Positions 10,996 to 23,730 of a DNA stretch of 64,000 nt are shown one piece after another (the first letter of the stretch is position 1; the number at the start of each line of letters is the position of its first letter). The notes below the pieces were generated by a model. The model was not told the DNA's origin. It did no database searches and saw only the letters and a list, made by a program, of their open reading frames with translations. Made by a program: the position numbers and the translations under genes. This DNA comes from Rugalucina vietnamica (taxonomy: Eukaryota; Mollusca; Bivalvia; Lucinida; Lucinidae): assembly GCA_964017185.1 (NCBI GenBank), contig OZ024870.1, forward strand, positions 35,604,139-35,668,138, read 5' to 3'.

Positions 10996-13900
10996 TACCC
11001 CAGGAGCTAATTTGACCTACCTTGCACCCCCCCCCAGGACAATTTTTCATGGGTGCCAAATCGTTCTCTGGGACCCCAGAAATGCAAAGAATTTTTGTCC
11101 TCAAAGATAAACTCAATTGCACTATGAAAAAATGCATGGTTTCCATGGCAACCGTTAAAGCGATTCTTGAGCATGGGTGTGTACATAGAAAATTGACTGT
11201 ATCTCCATTGTTACTTATCCTAGACCACTGAAATTGATCTCATTTTAAAGCGTAGATATAGCCCTTTCGTCCTATAGTAAGTAATGCAAATTTTTGAATT
11301 TGCATATTCATGAATTTTAATGAAAACATCAAAAATGACAGAAAAAGCATTAAAATCCATAATAAACTAATTTCAGGCCCAAGCTATCATTCTGACACTT
11401 TGTTATTGAACCAGTAATATTATATGACACATTTATTGATGATCTGGGCCTATGTGAAAATTATCTCATTTGCATAGTCATGAATATTAATAAAAATGTC
11501 AAAAAATGAGGAAAAACAAGGGAAAAACTATATCCATTGCAAGGATTTGGATAGGTTATAAGGTCTATCTTGCATCCATTTAACCAATTCCCATGGCTGC
11601 CAGTTTGGTCAGAGGGACCACCTAAATGGCATAAAATATTGTCCTCAATGATGAACACATTTGCATGATGTAAAATGACATAATCTTCACCCGACCCCTC
11701 GTGCGATTCTAAAGAATAGGAAGTACTTACAAAAATACTCACATCCCACCAATAGCATGCTCTAGGATACTATAATTGGTCTGATAGTGATGCATGAACC
11801 TAACAATTTAACCTTGATACCTTATATTTATATCATAGAATTTGCTTATTCATGACAATTAATAAAAAAAAATCTAAATTGGAGAAAAATCGTGGAAAAA
11901 ATAGGGATATACATGCAAAATCACCTGTACAAGAGCTATTAATAAACCCAGAATACTGAAAGAGGTTTCAAATGAAGGCTATTGCAATGTACTATGACCC
12001 TGAAGTATGATATAAGAATAATCTGAATTTCAATTTCATGAATTTTAATGAAAACTTAAGAAATTTGAGAGAAAAGTTAAAAACTAATATGGGTAAACCT
12101 ACAAAATGACTTGCAATAAAAAGCCCTATAGTGTTGAAAATGGTATCAAATGGTGACTATGGCAATATCATACCATCCTGTACTACAGTATTTAAGTCAT
12201 TTGATTTTTTGTTTGAAGAATATTAACAAAACCTTTTGAATTTAGTGAAAAAATACAGAAAAATAACGGGGGTATACGTAGAAAAACGAACATATCTTGG
12301 CTACTGAAAGACCTAGAGATCTATATTTGGTATCAAATGATTACTAGAACAATGTCCTATAACCATATAATCAGCAATATAATACATCAACTATTGTTGG
12401 TGTATGTATATTAAAGAGATTGTCATAAATAAGAGAAAAATCGACGAAAAAAGAAGGGGTACACCAACTGCCAATATTCTTAGAGTGCTGAAAATGGTAC
12501 CAATAGATAGCTAGGAGAATGCACTACTGCCATGTGGTCTGATAGTTTATCAAAATGTTATAAAATTTTCTGAGTGTTACATAAAGTTTTGAAAAACTGT
12601 GAAAATAACAGAAAATTGAAGGCTGTGCTTAAACAAAATTTATTAAATCTTGCTTGCCAGCGAAGATGATTTATATATCTGAGTACCTGGCAATAAAACA
12701 TTGTCCTAGCTATAAACTGATGCCATTTTGAGTCCTCTATGGCTATTGGTAAATGAGATATTAGCGATTTGGTTGGTGTACCCCGTCATTTTTCACTGAT
12801 TTTTCTCTTATTTATGACAATCTCATTAATATCCATACAACAACAATAGTTGATGTTATATATTGCTGATTACACGGTCATAGAACATTGTCCTAGCAAT
12901 CATTTGATACCAATTATAGCTCTCTAGGTCTTTCAGTAGCCAAGATATGTGCGTTTTTCTACGTATACCCCCATTATTTTTCTGTATTTTTTCACTAAAT
13001 TCAAAAATTTTTGTTCATATTCTTCAAACAAAATATCAAATAACTTAAATATTGTAGTACAGGATGGTATAATATTACCATTGCAACCATTTGATACCAT
13101 TTTAGCACTATAGGGCTTTTGACTGCTGAGATGCAAGTCATTTTGTAGGTTTACCCATTTAAGTTTTTAACTTTTTCCCTTAAATTTCTTAAGTTTTCAT
13201 GAAAATTCATGAAACTGAAAATCAGATTATTCTTAAATCATACTTCAGGGTCATAGTACATTGCAATAGCCTTCATTTGAAACCTCTTTCAGCATCTTGG
13301 GTTTATTAATAGCTCTTGTACAAGCGATTTTGTATGTATACCCCCTATTTTTCCACGATATTTCTCCATTTTTTAATGTTTTTTTTTTATTACTATTCAT
13401 GAATAAGCAAATTCAATGATTAAAATATAAGGTATCATGGTTAAATTGTTAGGTTCATGCATCACTATCAGACCAATTATAGTATCATAGAGTACGCTAT
13501 TGGTGTGATGTATTTTTGTAGGTACACCCTATTCTTTAGAATCGCACTAGGGGTGGGTGTGAAGACTATGTCACTTTAAGTATCACATCATGCAAACATG
13601 TTTATCATTGAGGACAATATTTTATGGCATTAAGGTGGTCCCTCTGACCACACTGGCAGCCTTCAATATTTGTCCCAGGGATGAAAGATAAACCTTATAA
13701 CATATCCAATACCTTGCAATGGATATAGTTTTTCCCACATTTTTCCTCAATTTCTATCAGTTTCATAAATATTCATGAATATTCAAATGAGATAATGTTC
13801 ATATAGGCCCAGGTCATCAATAAATTTCCCATATGATATTACTTGTTCAATAACAAAGTGTCAGAATGACAGTTTGGGTCTGAAATTAGTTTATTTATGG

Positions 13901-14263
13901 ATTTTTAACGATTTTTCTGTCATTTTCAAAGTTTTCATTAAAATTCATGCATATACCAATTCGAAAATTTGCATTACTTATTATAGGATAAAAGGGCTAT
14001 GTCTAAGCTTTAAAATGAGACCAATTTCAGTGGTCTAGGATAAGTAACAGTTGGGATATGGTCAATTTTCTATGACCACCCCCATGCTCAAGAATCGTGT
14101 TAATGGTTGCCATGGAAACCATGCATTTTTTCATAGTGCAATTGAGTTTATCTTTGAGGACAAAAATTCTTTGCATTTCTGGGGTCCCAATGAACGATTT
14201 GGCACCCATGAAAAATTGTCCTGGGGGGGGGGTGCAAGGTAGGTCAAATTAGCTCCCGGGGTA
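10996..14263. mobile_element. 3.27-kb palindromic element with 1.5-kb inverted arms
   Basis: The left arm (about 10996-12469) and right arm (about 12771-14263) are diverged reverse complements around a spacer of about 300 bp. Matching pairs include the outer end TACCCC(A/G)GGAGCTAATTTG, the G/C runs (11030-11038 and 14222-14232), TTTCCATGGCAACC, and the inner end GGTTGGTGTACCCC. Each arm also contains loosely repeated blocks of about 200-260 bp (AATTCATGAA..., GGTATCAAATG...). Open frames in it are mirror copies of non-coding sequence. It has no protein domain. It is a foldback or long-TIR non-autonomous element, and no target duplication was recognised. Confidence 0.8.
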
Positions 14264-14299
14264 CCCCTTTTATCAGATCTGCGCTCAATTATTTTCATG

Positions 14300-14500
14300 T
14301 TCAATACCAAAAAATCTCTGTGTAATGCATGGGCAAGTATTTGTAATCATGTGACATTTTGTCTCAGAATGCGTACTGAAGAAAATGAAAACCACGAACA
14401 AAGTAGGCATGACAAAATATCACAAAAATATTTTTCTTTAGGGCGGGAAAAAAAGATCATGTTGATAATAATATTTTACAAAAAGAAGGTCCAGACATGG
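14300..14500 (+). repeat. uninterrupted paralogue of the 2.75-2.93 kb segment
   Basis: This matches about 2755-2935 (TCTCTGTGTAATGCATGGGC, acceptor-like TTTTGTCTCAG, GAAAATGAAAACCACGAAC, AAAGTAGGCAT) and runs on without the 180-bp-core element found there. An open frame at 14297-14584 reads through into the 41-codon repeat. Confidence 0.55.
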
Positions 14501-14805
14501 GTAAATAAACAGAGTGAAGGTTGGACAACAAATGTTGAAGTTGCTCACCTATTCATGAATAGAGGCCAGATGTCAATTCAATGAAACTTAAGCCAAACAA
14601 TCCACTACCAGACAGATTTGCCAACTGTGATGTAGGATCATTTTGAAGTTGCTAAACTTAACATGAACCCTGGATAGATGTCAACTCAAACTTAAGCCAA
14701 ATAATCAACTACCAGACAGTTTTACCAAACTGTGATGTAGGAATGTGACACTCTCAGCATTTTGAAATAGCTAAACTTTACATGAACCCAGGACAGATGT
14801 AAACG
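14473..14805 (+). repeat. 41-codon repeat units, partly open
   Basis: A lead segment (VQTWVNKQSEGWTT) is followed by VEVAHLFMNRGQMS, then about two decayed 123-bp units ending at the HINE at 14806. Confidence 0.55.
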
Positions 14806-17166
14806 CTCACCTGAGATGTGTTGTATATACCAAACCAGAGGACCATTGGTCCTGAGAAGGCTCACCTGAAGCCTGATCCTGGAGTATTGTCATCATGAAA
14901 TGACCTTGACCTTGAATACTCACACACCTTTATTGAATTCATAAGTTGTCTGCATCTGCAAAGTTTCAGGTCTCAAGCTGCAATAGTTTCCAAACCCAGT
15001 GATTTATGAGAAAACCATAATATTAATTTTGATATTTAAATGACTTTGGGTCAAGGTCAAGAAATGACCTTAGCCTTCATTAATTACTTACCTTCATTGA
15101 CTCCATTGGCTGTCTGCATCTAGCAACTTCCAGGTCTCAGACTGCAACAGTTTCCAAAATATCCATTGTTTTCGCCTTTTCCCATGTAAAAGCCAATGTT
15201 TCCAAAATTGACCTTGCCGTAAAATAGGTCAAGGTCATCCTATGGTCATCATTTGATCAAACTATGATGGGCTGTAGTCCCAAATGCTACATACCAAGTT
15301 TCGTGAAAATTGGCCTGCCGGTTCTGGAGAAGATTTTTGAGTGGATTTTACTATATATGGGCGTGGCGGCCATATTGGTAACGTGACCTGGATTTCGCGA
15401 TCAAACTTTCGTCTCCCCTACCCATGGATGCTCCACATAAAATTTCACTTTTATTGGCCTAGCAGTTTCAGAGAAGAAGATCTTTGAACAGTGTGTTGGA
15501 CGACAGACTGGCCAAGGTCAAGAGATGACCTTGACCTAAATCAATCACATACCTTCATCTACTCCATTAGTTGTTTGCATCTACCACTTTTCAAGCATCA
15601 TGCTGCAATAGTTTTCAAAAAAATCCATAGTTTTCACTTTTTCCCACGTAAAAGCCTATGTTTCCAAAATTGACCTTGCCGTAAAATATGTCAAGGTCAT
15701 CCTAGGGTCATCATTTTATCAAACTATGATGGGCTGGAGTCCCAAATGCTACATACTAAGTTTCATGAAAATCCTCCTGCCAGTTCTGGAGAAGAAGATT
15801 TTTGAGTGGTTTTTACCATATATGGGCGTGGCAGCCATCTTGGTCATGTGACCTGGATTTTGCGATCAAACTTTCATCTCCCCTACCCATGGATGCTCCA
15901 CATAAAATTTCACATTGATTGGCCCAGCAGTTTCAGAGAAGAAGATCTTTGAAAAGTGTGTATGGACGACAGACTGGCCAAGGTCAAGAGATTACTTGAC
16001 CTAAATTAATCACATACCTTCATCTACTCCATTAGTTGTTTGCATCTACCACTTTTCAAGCATCAGGCTGCAATAGTTTTCAAAAAATCCATTGTTTTCA
16101 CTTTTCTCCATGTAAAAGCCTATGTTTCCAAAACTGACCTTGCCGTAAAATAGGTCAAGGTCATCCCAGGGTCATCATTTGATCAAACTATGATGGGCTG
16201 GAGTCCCAAATGCTACATACCAAGTTTCATGAAAATCGGCCTGCCGGTTCTGGACAAGAAGATTTTTGAGTGGTTTTTACCATATATGGACTTGGCAGCC
16301 ATCTTGGTCATGTTCTGGAGAAGAAGATTTTTGAGTGGTTTTTACCATATATGGGCGTGGCAGCCATCTTGGTCATGTGACCTGGATTTCGCAATCAAAC
16401 TTTCGTCTCCCCTACCCATGGATGCTCCACATAAAATTTCACTTTGATTGGCCCAGCAGTTTCAGAGAAGACGATCTTTGAAAAGTGTGTATGGACGACA
16501 GACTGGCCAAGGTCAAGAGATGACCTTGACCTACATTAATCACATACCTTCATCTATTCCATTAGTTGTTTGCATCTACCAGGGTTGGGGTAATTAAAAT
16601 TGTAATTGTAATTAATTGCAATTTAATTACATTTTTCAAAATAATTGAAAATAATTGTAATTCAGCCTTGACTTTAATTACAATAATCGAAATGTAATGA
16701 ATTACCACTTTTCAGGCATCAGGCTGCAATAGTTTTCAAAAAATCCATAGTTTTCACTTTTTCCCATGTAAAAGCCTATGTTTCCAAAATTGACCTTGCC
16801 GTAAATTAGGTCAAGGTCATCCTAGGGTCATCATTTTATCATACTTTGATGGGCTGGAGTCCCAAATGCTACATACCAAGTTTCATAAAAATCGGCCTGC
16901 CAGTTCTGGAGAAGATTTTTGAGTGGATTTTACTATATATGGGCGTGGCGGCCATATTGGTCATGTGACCTGGATTTCGCGATCAAACTTTCGTCTCCCC
17001 TACCCATGGATGCTCCACATAAAATTTCACTTTGATTGGCCAAGCGGTTTCAGAGAAGAAGATCTTTGGAAATTGTGGACGACGGACGGACGACGGACGG
17101 ACGGACGCCGGATCATGGCCATCCTATAAGCTCACCTTGTGAGCCTTCGGCTCAGGTGAGCTAAAA
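14806..17166 (+). mobile_element. pearl/HINE-like element, copy 1
   Basis: Left end with GAGGACCATTGGTCCT and GCTCACCTGA; right end with GGACGGACGCCGGATCATGG and the hairpin GAGCC-TTCG-GGCTC inside GCTCACC...GGTGAGC, then CTAAAAA. The core is about three diverged units of 450 to 650 bp, each with GACCTTGCCGTAAAATAGG, TCAAGGTCA, ATGGGCGTGGC and CTCCACATAAAATTT. It has no coding capacity. Subterminal inverted repeats, a tandem core and a 3' hairpin fit Helentron-associated (HINE) or bivalve pearl elements; the class is inferred. Confidence 0.75.
16582..16707. mobile_element. 126-bp AT-rich insertion with 5-bp target duplication
   Basis: An insert starting GGGTTGGGGTAATTA lies between two TACCA copies (16577-16581 and 16703-16707). 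Sister units of the HINE read CTACCACTTTTCA without it. The body alternates AATTGTAATTAATTGC-like motifs. Confidence 0.7.
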
Positions 17167-17908
17167 AGTGTGTATGGATGACGGACAGGCCAAGGTCAAG
17201 AGATGACCTTGACCTAAATTAATCACATCTTCATTTTATCAAACTATGATGGGCTGTAGTCCCAAATGCTACATACCAAGTTTCGTGAATTCAGGAGAAA
17301 ATGATTTTTGAGTGGTTTTTACCATATAAGGGCTTGGCGGCCATCTTGGTCATGTGACCTGGATTTCGCTATCCAACTTTTGTAACCCCTACCCATGGAT
17401 GCTGCACATAAAATTTCACTTTGATTGGCCAAGCGGTTTCAGAGAAGAAGATCTTTGATAAGTGTGTATGGATGACAGACAGGCCAAGGTCAAGAGATGA
17501 CCTTGACCTAAATTAATCACATACCTTCATCTACTCCATTAGTTGTTTGCATCTGCCACTTTTCAGGTCTCAGACTGCAATAGTTTTCAAAAAATCCATA
17601 GTTTTCACTTTTTCCCATGTAAAAGCCTATTTTTCCAAAATTGACCTTGCCGTAAAATAGGTCAAGGTCATCCCAGGGTCATCATTTGCGCAAACTATAA
17701 TGGGCTGGAGTCCCAAATGCTACATACCAAGTTTCGTGGAAATTGGCCTGCCGGTTCTGGAGAAGAAGATTTTTGAGTGGTTTTTACCATATATGGGCAT
17801 GGCGGCCATCTTGGTCATGTGATCAAGATCCCAAGAATAAACTTTCGTCTCCCCTATCCATGGATGCTCCACACAAAATTTGGCTTTCATCGGCCAAGCG
17901 GTTTCAGA

Positions 17909-18046
17909 GTCACGTGTATTCAACTTGCGTGAGAAGTGTTATGCTGCATGCGGCAGAAACATGGACCATGACTGTGGATACACTTAACCGCCTACGGCGC
18001 AATGACCGTGCGATGATCCGCTGGATCTGCAATGGTTTCCATAGGA
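17909..18046 (+). mobile_element. LINE reverse-transcriptase fragment
   Basis: The open frame reads SVMLHAAETWTMTVDTLNR then LRRNDRAMIRWICNG, which is the well-known C-terminal stretch after the RT domain of non-LTR retrotransposons. It is interrupted by the HINE at 18047; the 3' tail appears at 19494. Confidence 0.7.
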
Positions 18047-18929
18047 TCATTGGTCCTGTAAATGCTTACCCGAGACCTAGTTGTCACTTTTTCCCATGTT
18101 TCCATGTTTGCCTATGTTTCCAAAATCGACCTTTACCTACATTAATCACATACCTTCATCTACTCTATCAGTTGTTTGCATCTATCACTTTTCAGTTCTC
18201 AGGCTGCAATAGTTTTCAAAAAATAACATTTTAAAAGCAGATGGGCTCCTGGGGTCCTTTTTTTCAGAATCACTAAATTTCAGTCCTACTGCCCATTTCC
18301 TGCAAGACTTTCACTTAAAATGACATTTTAAAAGTTTTTCCCATTCAAATGCATTGACGACCTATGTTGACCTTGCCATAAAATAGGTCAAGGTCACCAC
18401 AGGGTCATGTTTTATAAATACATAGTAGTACTTGAGTCATCCATACTTCATGCAAAGTTTCGTTGAAATCGATTCACCGGTTCTGGAGAAGAAGATATTT
18501 TAATGGTTTTTACCATATATGGGCATAGCGGCCATCTTGGTCATGTGACCTGAATTATTTATAAATACTTGGTTCCCACTTCCTATAGATGCTTCATATA
18601 AAATTTGGCTTTGATTGGCCAAGCGGTTTCAGAGAAAAAAATCTTTGAAAAGTGTGTATGGACGACAGACCGGCCAAGGTCAAGAGATGACCTTGACCTA
18701 AATTAATCATATACCTTCATCTAATCCGTTAGTTGTTTGCATCTACCACTTTTCAGATCTCAGGCTGCAATAGTTTTCAAAAAATAGCTAATTTCCACTT
18801 TTCCCATTATAAGTCTATGGAAACTTAAAGTTACCATAGCAACCAGAGTTCTTAGCCAACTGGAATAATAAACAAAAATTATGTAGATGCTACTGTCAGC
18901 AACATGTATACATACGAAGAAGATTTTTG

Positions 18930-18981
<52 letters not shown>

Positions 18982-19493
18982 TTTTGCCCTGTATGGGGCC
19001 CCAGCAACCAATCAAAATAAAGGATTAAGACAAAACTTGCAAGAAACGTCAAAGACTACTCAATAAACATTTCTGCAAAAACAAAATTCAAGTGTCTGCA
19101 ATTTTAGCGAAAAAATAGCCGATTTCCACTTTTCCCATTATAAGTCTATGGAAACTTTAAGTTGACATAGCAACCAGAGTTCTTATCCGCCTGGAATAAA
19201 AAACACAAATTATGTAGAGGCCACTGTCAGGAACATGTATACAAAGTATAGGCTTCATCCCCTTGACAGTTTCTGAGAAGAAGATTTTTGAATGTTTTTC
19301 GAAATTTTGCCCTATATGGGGCCCCTGCAACCAATCAAAATGAAGGATTAGGACAAAAGTCACACGAAACGTAGAAGACTACTCAATAAACATTTCTGCA
19401 AAAACAAAACGGACGCCGGCTCGACTACCATACTATAAGCTCACCTTGTGAGCCGAGCTCACCTTGTGAGCCTTCGGCTCAGGTGAGCTAAAA
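18047..19493 (+). mobile_element. pearl/HINE-like element inside the LINE
   Basis: Left end AGGATCATTGGTCCT with a GCTTACCCGAGACC subterminal motif; right end with two GAGCC hairpin copies and GGTGAGCTAAAAA. It contains a poly-T run of about 48 bases (18931-18978). Confidence 0.65.
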
Positions 19494-19636
19494 AGCTAGG
19501 AATGGATACTGCTGATCCTCAGAATCGCTCAGAGTGGAGAGGTCATCTAAGAAGGAGACTTGTCAAACAAGTCCAACCCTCAGTAGAGGACAAGGGACTA
19601 TAAAACGGATATGATGATGATGATGATGATGATGAA
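19494..19636 (+). mobile_element. LINE 3' end with (ATG)n tail
   Basis: The open frame reads MDTADPQNRSEWRGHLRRRL, the typical last codons of the same LINE type, then a stop and a microsatellite tail (TGATGATGATG...) at about 19613-19634, as expected for target-primed insertion. Confidence 0.65.
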
Positions 19637-19742
19637 GATCTTTGAAATTGTGGACGCCGGACGGACGACAGACGGATGGACGCCGGACTGATTGATATGC
19701 TTTAATCTCACCTTGTGAGCCTTCGTCTCAGGTGAGCTAAAA

Positions 19743-20851
19743 ATACTGATTGGCTCAACAGAAGACCATGAAATCCCATCAACTGCAATATTGACAGAGT
19801 GGCAGTAAAGGCATTATGAAATAGCAAAAATGTTTATGAACAGAGGCCAGATGTCAACTAAATCAAACTTAAGCCAAACAATCCTCTACCAGATAATTCC
19901 CAAACTGTAATGTTGGACTATGGCATTCACAGCATTTTCATGTTGCCAAATTATTCATGAACGCCGGACAAATGCCAACTCAATCAAACTTAAGCCAAAA
20001 AATCCACCACCAGAACTGCGATGTTGGAGTATGGCATTCACAGCATTTTCATGTTGCCAAGTTATTCATGAACGCAGGACAAATGCCAACTCAATCAAAC
20101 TTAAGGCAAACAATCCACTAGCAGACAGTTTCGCCCAATTGTAAAGTTGCACTATGGCATTCACAGCATTTTCATGTTGCCAAGTTATTCATGAACGCAG
20201 GACAAATGCCAACCCAATCAAACTCAAGCCAAACAATCCACTACCAGATAATTCCCCAACTGTAATGTTGGACTATGTCATTCACAGCATTTTCATGTTG
20301 CCAAGTTATTTATGAACGCCGGACAAATGCCAACTCGATCAAACTTAAGCCAAACAATCCACTATCAGACAGTTTCGCCCAGCTGTAATGTTGGATTATG
20401 GCACTCTCAGCATTTTCATGTTGCCAAAATATTCATGAACGCCGGACAAATGCCAACTCGATCAAACTTAAGCCAGACAATCCACTACCAGACAGCTTTG
20501 CCCAAATGTGATATTGGACTATGGCATTCTCAGCATTTTGAAGTAGCTAAAATATTCATGAACCCTGGCCAGATGTTAACTCAATCAAATCCAAGGCAAA
20601 CAATCAACTACCAGGAAGTTTTGCCCAACTGTGATATTGGACTATGGCACTCTCAGCATTTTCATGTTGCCAAGTTATTCATGAACAAAGGACAGATGTC
20701 AACTCAATCAAATTTAAGCCAAACAATCAACTACCAGACAGTTTCGCCCAACTGTGATGTTGGACTATGGCATTCTCAGCATTTTGAAGTTGCCAAATTA
20801 TTCATGAACCCTGGACAGATGTCAATCCAATCAATTTCCAAACCGACTTGA
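19743..20851 (+). repeat. 123-bp (41-codon) repeat array A
   Basis: About nine units with the consensus codons LWHSQHFHVAKLFMNAGQM and TQSNLSQTI.YQTVLPNC. Units from 20312 to 20851 keep one frame (179 codons) and end MSIQSIPKQT-stop; the first units carry small indels. The leader (ACTGATTGGCTCAACAG) is identical to that at 26056. No homologue is recognised. It may be the repeat region of a decayed host gene or a satellite that happens to be open. Confidence 0.6.
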
Positions 20852-21447
20852 AAGGGTTTATAAACATCCTTGTCCATCCAACAAATATTTGAAAAACAAA
20901 GTAACACCTTAGTATGTTATATTCACATATACTTAGTGAATATATATGAATATCAGTGAATATATCAGTGAATATATATGAAGTATTTCAAATTTTTATA
21001 TGTTAAGAATCATCTTCTTAACAGTATTTTGATTATTTGGCCCCTTTGGGAATTTGAGTCTTTGATTTAGACTACACAGATCTGATGTAAATTCTTGAAA
21101 TTGCAGCAAAATGTCTGGCTTTCGCTGCCAGTTTTATAAAGGGTCACTGATGAAGGTTCATTACCCGAAATTGTACAATATGGCCCATCTTCTAGCTTTG
21201 TATTTTTACTGCTTCCAAAGGATCTAACAATTATTTTTATTTACTATTTCTTCAATATAAAGACTGCATCAAGTTGGACTGAAGACCTAAATGTTCACCC
21301 AGCAACTAGGACCTTGGATAGGATTTCCATAATACTTAAGCCATATATTATTTGTGTCTTCTACTAACTTTACACATTTTTTTTTTCATGTATTAATTTT
21401 ATCTTACACAATGTCCACTCCTGATCGAGAGGCAAGGACATTGTGAC

Positions 21448-21572
21448 TGAAAACACACTAACACTGGGGACAGTGGCAACTGTTTCATGCAAAGACAATT
21501 TTGTGTTGATACCGCCAACCCCTGCAACACTCATCTGTAGACTTGATGGAGAGTGGGATGGGATAGTGGAAC
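21448..21572 (+). pseudogene. sushi (CCP)-like exon remnant, interrupted by a HINE
   Basis: One frame reads GTVATVSCKDNFVLIPPTP followed by ATLICRLDGEWDGIVE, a sushi half-domain with Cys and DGEW kept. The final Cys is missing because a HINE starts right after GTGGAACAAG. About 600 bp separate it from the repeat array that precedes it. Confidence 0.6.
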
Positions 21573-21819
21573 AAGAGGACCAATGGTCCTGTAAATGCTC
21601 ACCTGAGACCTGAGATATATAACAATAAACTTAGTTGACTAGAATAGTAATATACATGTATATAACCCCAGGGCAGGGTCAGAGCAAACCCTGGAGTCAA
21701 TTTCTTTTTCAAATCATAAAAATTCAGTCCATTTGCCAATTTATTTCAAGTTCTGCCCTTCATATGACATTTTAACATTTTTCCCCATTCAAATGCATGG
21801 GGCAACCTAAGCTGGGGCA
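21573..21819 (+). mobile_element. pearl/HINE-like element, truncated
   Basis: Left end GAGGACCAATGGTCCTGT and GCTCACCTGAGACC. It is cut off after GGGGCAACCTAAGCTG, where repeat-array sequence starts. The same cut is seen at 28437. Confidence 0.7.
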
Positions 21820-22192
21820 ACAATCCACTACCAGACGGTTTTGCTCAACTGTGATGTTGGACTATGGCACTCTCAGCATTTTCATGTTGCCAAGTTATTC
21901 ATGAACACGGGACAAATGCCAACTCAATCAAACTAAAGCCAAACAACCCACTACCAGACAGTTTCCCCAACTGTAATGTTGGACTATGGCACTCTCAGCA
22001 TTTTCATGTTGCAAAGTTATTCATGAACAAAGGACAGATGTCAACTCAATCAAATTTAAGCCAAATAATCAACTACCAGACAGTTTTGCCAACTGTAATG
22101 TTGGACTATGGCATTCTCAGCATTTTGAAGTTGCCAAATTATTCATGAACCCTGGACAGATGTCAATCCAATCAATTCCCAAACAGACTTGA
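21820..22192 (+). repeat. 123-bp (41-codon) repeat array B
   Basis: Three units. The last 207 bp are open (21986-22192) and end QSIPKQT-stop like array A. Confidence 0.6.
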
Positions 22193-22460
22193 AAGGGTTT
22201 ATAAACATCCTTGTCCATCCAACAAATATTTGAAAAACAAAGTAACACCTTAGTATGTTATATTCATATATACTTACTATTTCTTCAATATAAAGACTGC
22301 ATCAAGTTGGACTGAAGACCTAAATGTTCACCCAGCAACTAGGACCTTGGATAGGATTTCCAAATACTTAAGCCATATATTATTTGTGTCCTCTACTAAC
22401 TTTACACATTTTTTTTCATGTATTAATTTTATCTTAAATTAGATCGTGAGGCAAGGACAT

Positions 22461-22590
22461 TGTGACTGAAAACACACTAACACAGGGGACAGTGGCAACT
22501 GTTTTATGCAAAGACAAATTGTGTTGATACCGCCAACCCCTGCAACACTCAACTGTAGACTTGATGGAGAGTGGTATGGGATAGTGGAAC
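22461..22590 (+). pseudogene. sushi (CCP)-like exon remnant, interrupted by a HINE
   Basis: Paralogue of the 21448 copy with a one-base loss in its first half. The DGEW region and the HINE junction after GTGGAACAAG are identical. Confidence 0.5.
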
Positions 22591-23166
22591 AAGAGGACCA
22601 ATGGTCCTGTAAACGCTCACCTGAGACCTGAGATATATACCAATAAACTCAGTTGACTAGAATGGTGATATATATGTATATAACCCCAGGGCAGGGTCAG
22701 AGCAAACCCTGGAGTCAATTTCTTTTTCAAATCATAAAAATTCAGTCCATTTGCCAATTTATTTCAAGTTCTGCCCTTCATATGACATTTTAACATTTTT
22801 CCCCATTCAAATGCATGGGGCAACCTAAGCTGACCTTGCCAAAAATTAGGTCAAGGTCATCCAAGGGTCATGATTTATACAAACTTTGTAGAGCTCCATT
22901 GCCTGAAAAAGAAGATTTTTAAAGGGTTTTGCTATTGATAGCCATGGCGGCCATCTTGGTCATGTGACCTGGCCCATTTATATAAACTTTTGCTCCCCCT
23001 ACCTAAGAATGCTCCACATGAAGTTTGGCTTTGATTGGCTCAGCGGTTTTAGAGGAGAAGCTCTTTGAATTTGTGGACAATGGACGACGACGGACGGACA
23101 GACGATGAACGCCGGAGCATGGGTATACTATAAGCTCACCTGTGAGCCTTTGGCTCAGGTGAGCTA
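22591..23166 (+). mobile_element. pearl/HINE-like element, complete short form
   Basis: About 576 bp with one core unit. Left end GAGGACCAATGGTCCTGT; right end GGACAGACGATGAACGCCGG, CTCACCTGTGAGCC, GGCTCAGGTGAGCTAACA. Confidence 0.75.
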
Positions 23167-23524
23167 ACAAACAGATTACCAACTTCCTAGCTTATCAAAC
23201 ACTTATTTAGTGGCTAAGAAATGTTTTTGTGGGTCGTATTAGATATATATGTGCATACCATACTTTAACATAAAGACTGCACTATCTGATATCAGACTAA
23301 GACAGTCATACATATGGGATCATCATTTTCTTTTCAGACACTGCCAGATGGAAAGGTTATATTATGTGATCGTTAATGTGTTAAGCTGTTCATGAATCTA
23401 AGACAGATTTCTACTGTGACAAGCCAGAGTCAAACAGACATGCGTGAGATTGTAAACTTCATCATCCAACTCCACTGATTATACAGAAAAATGTTAAGCA
23501 AATCGTACATGAATTTATTCTATT
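23167..23524. other. no recognised gene
   Basis: AT-rich DNA. A trace of the older 41-codon repeat (GTTCATGAATCTAAGACAG) lies near 23390. Nothing else was seen. Confidence 0.35.
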
Positions 23525-23730
23525 TGTTTGTATTGAGGTTTAACGTCCCTGTCAACAATTTTTCGGTTATGTCGGAATGAAGCCAACGTTTCCTGGGGGT
23601 TTAATCAGTACAGTGTACTGTGAGGAATTAATGTGTCTTGCTCAAGGACACAACAGGGTGCCACCAGTGGGGATAAAACCCAGGACTTTTCGATTCTGTT
23701 AAGGTCTGATACTACGCCACAGTGCTCCCC
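23525..23730 (-). mobile_element. tRNA-derived SINE
   Basis: On the minus strand it starts GGGGAGCACTGTGGCGTAG (A-box region), has a decayed B box in GTCCTGGGTTTTATCCCC, then the widely shared SINE core phrase TGTGTCCTTGAGCAAGACAC. It ends near the TTTAACGTCC body known from mollusc SINEs. Confidence 0.7.

Larger units (their letters stand above)
17167..19741 (+). mobile_element. pearl/HINE-like element, copy 2, split by a LINE
   Basis: This continues with the same core units after copy 1's terminal hairpin and finishes with its own GGACGCCGG and hairpin at about 19680-19741. At about 17909 the unit breaks off in GCGGTTTCAGAG and resumes at about 19637 with AGATCTTTGAAATTGTGG. The intervening DNA is LINE plus a second HINE. 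Confidence 0.65.

Noticed and set aside
12933-13136. Open frame in the right arm of the palindrome
   Set aside because: Its mirror in the left arm is not open, and the sequence is non-coding repeat.
19150-19500. Possible CRISPR-like alternation of hairpins and spacers
   Set aside because: The hairpins are terminal structures of HINEs; spacing is irregular and the host is a eukaryote.
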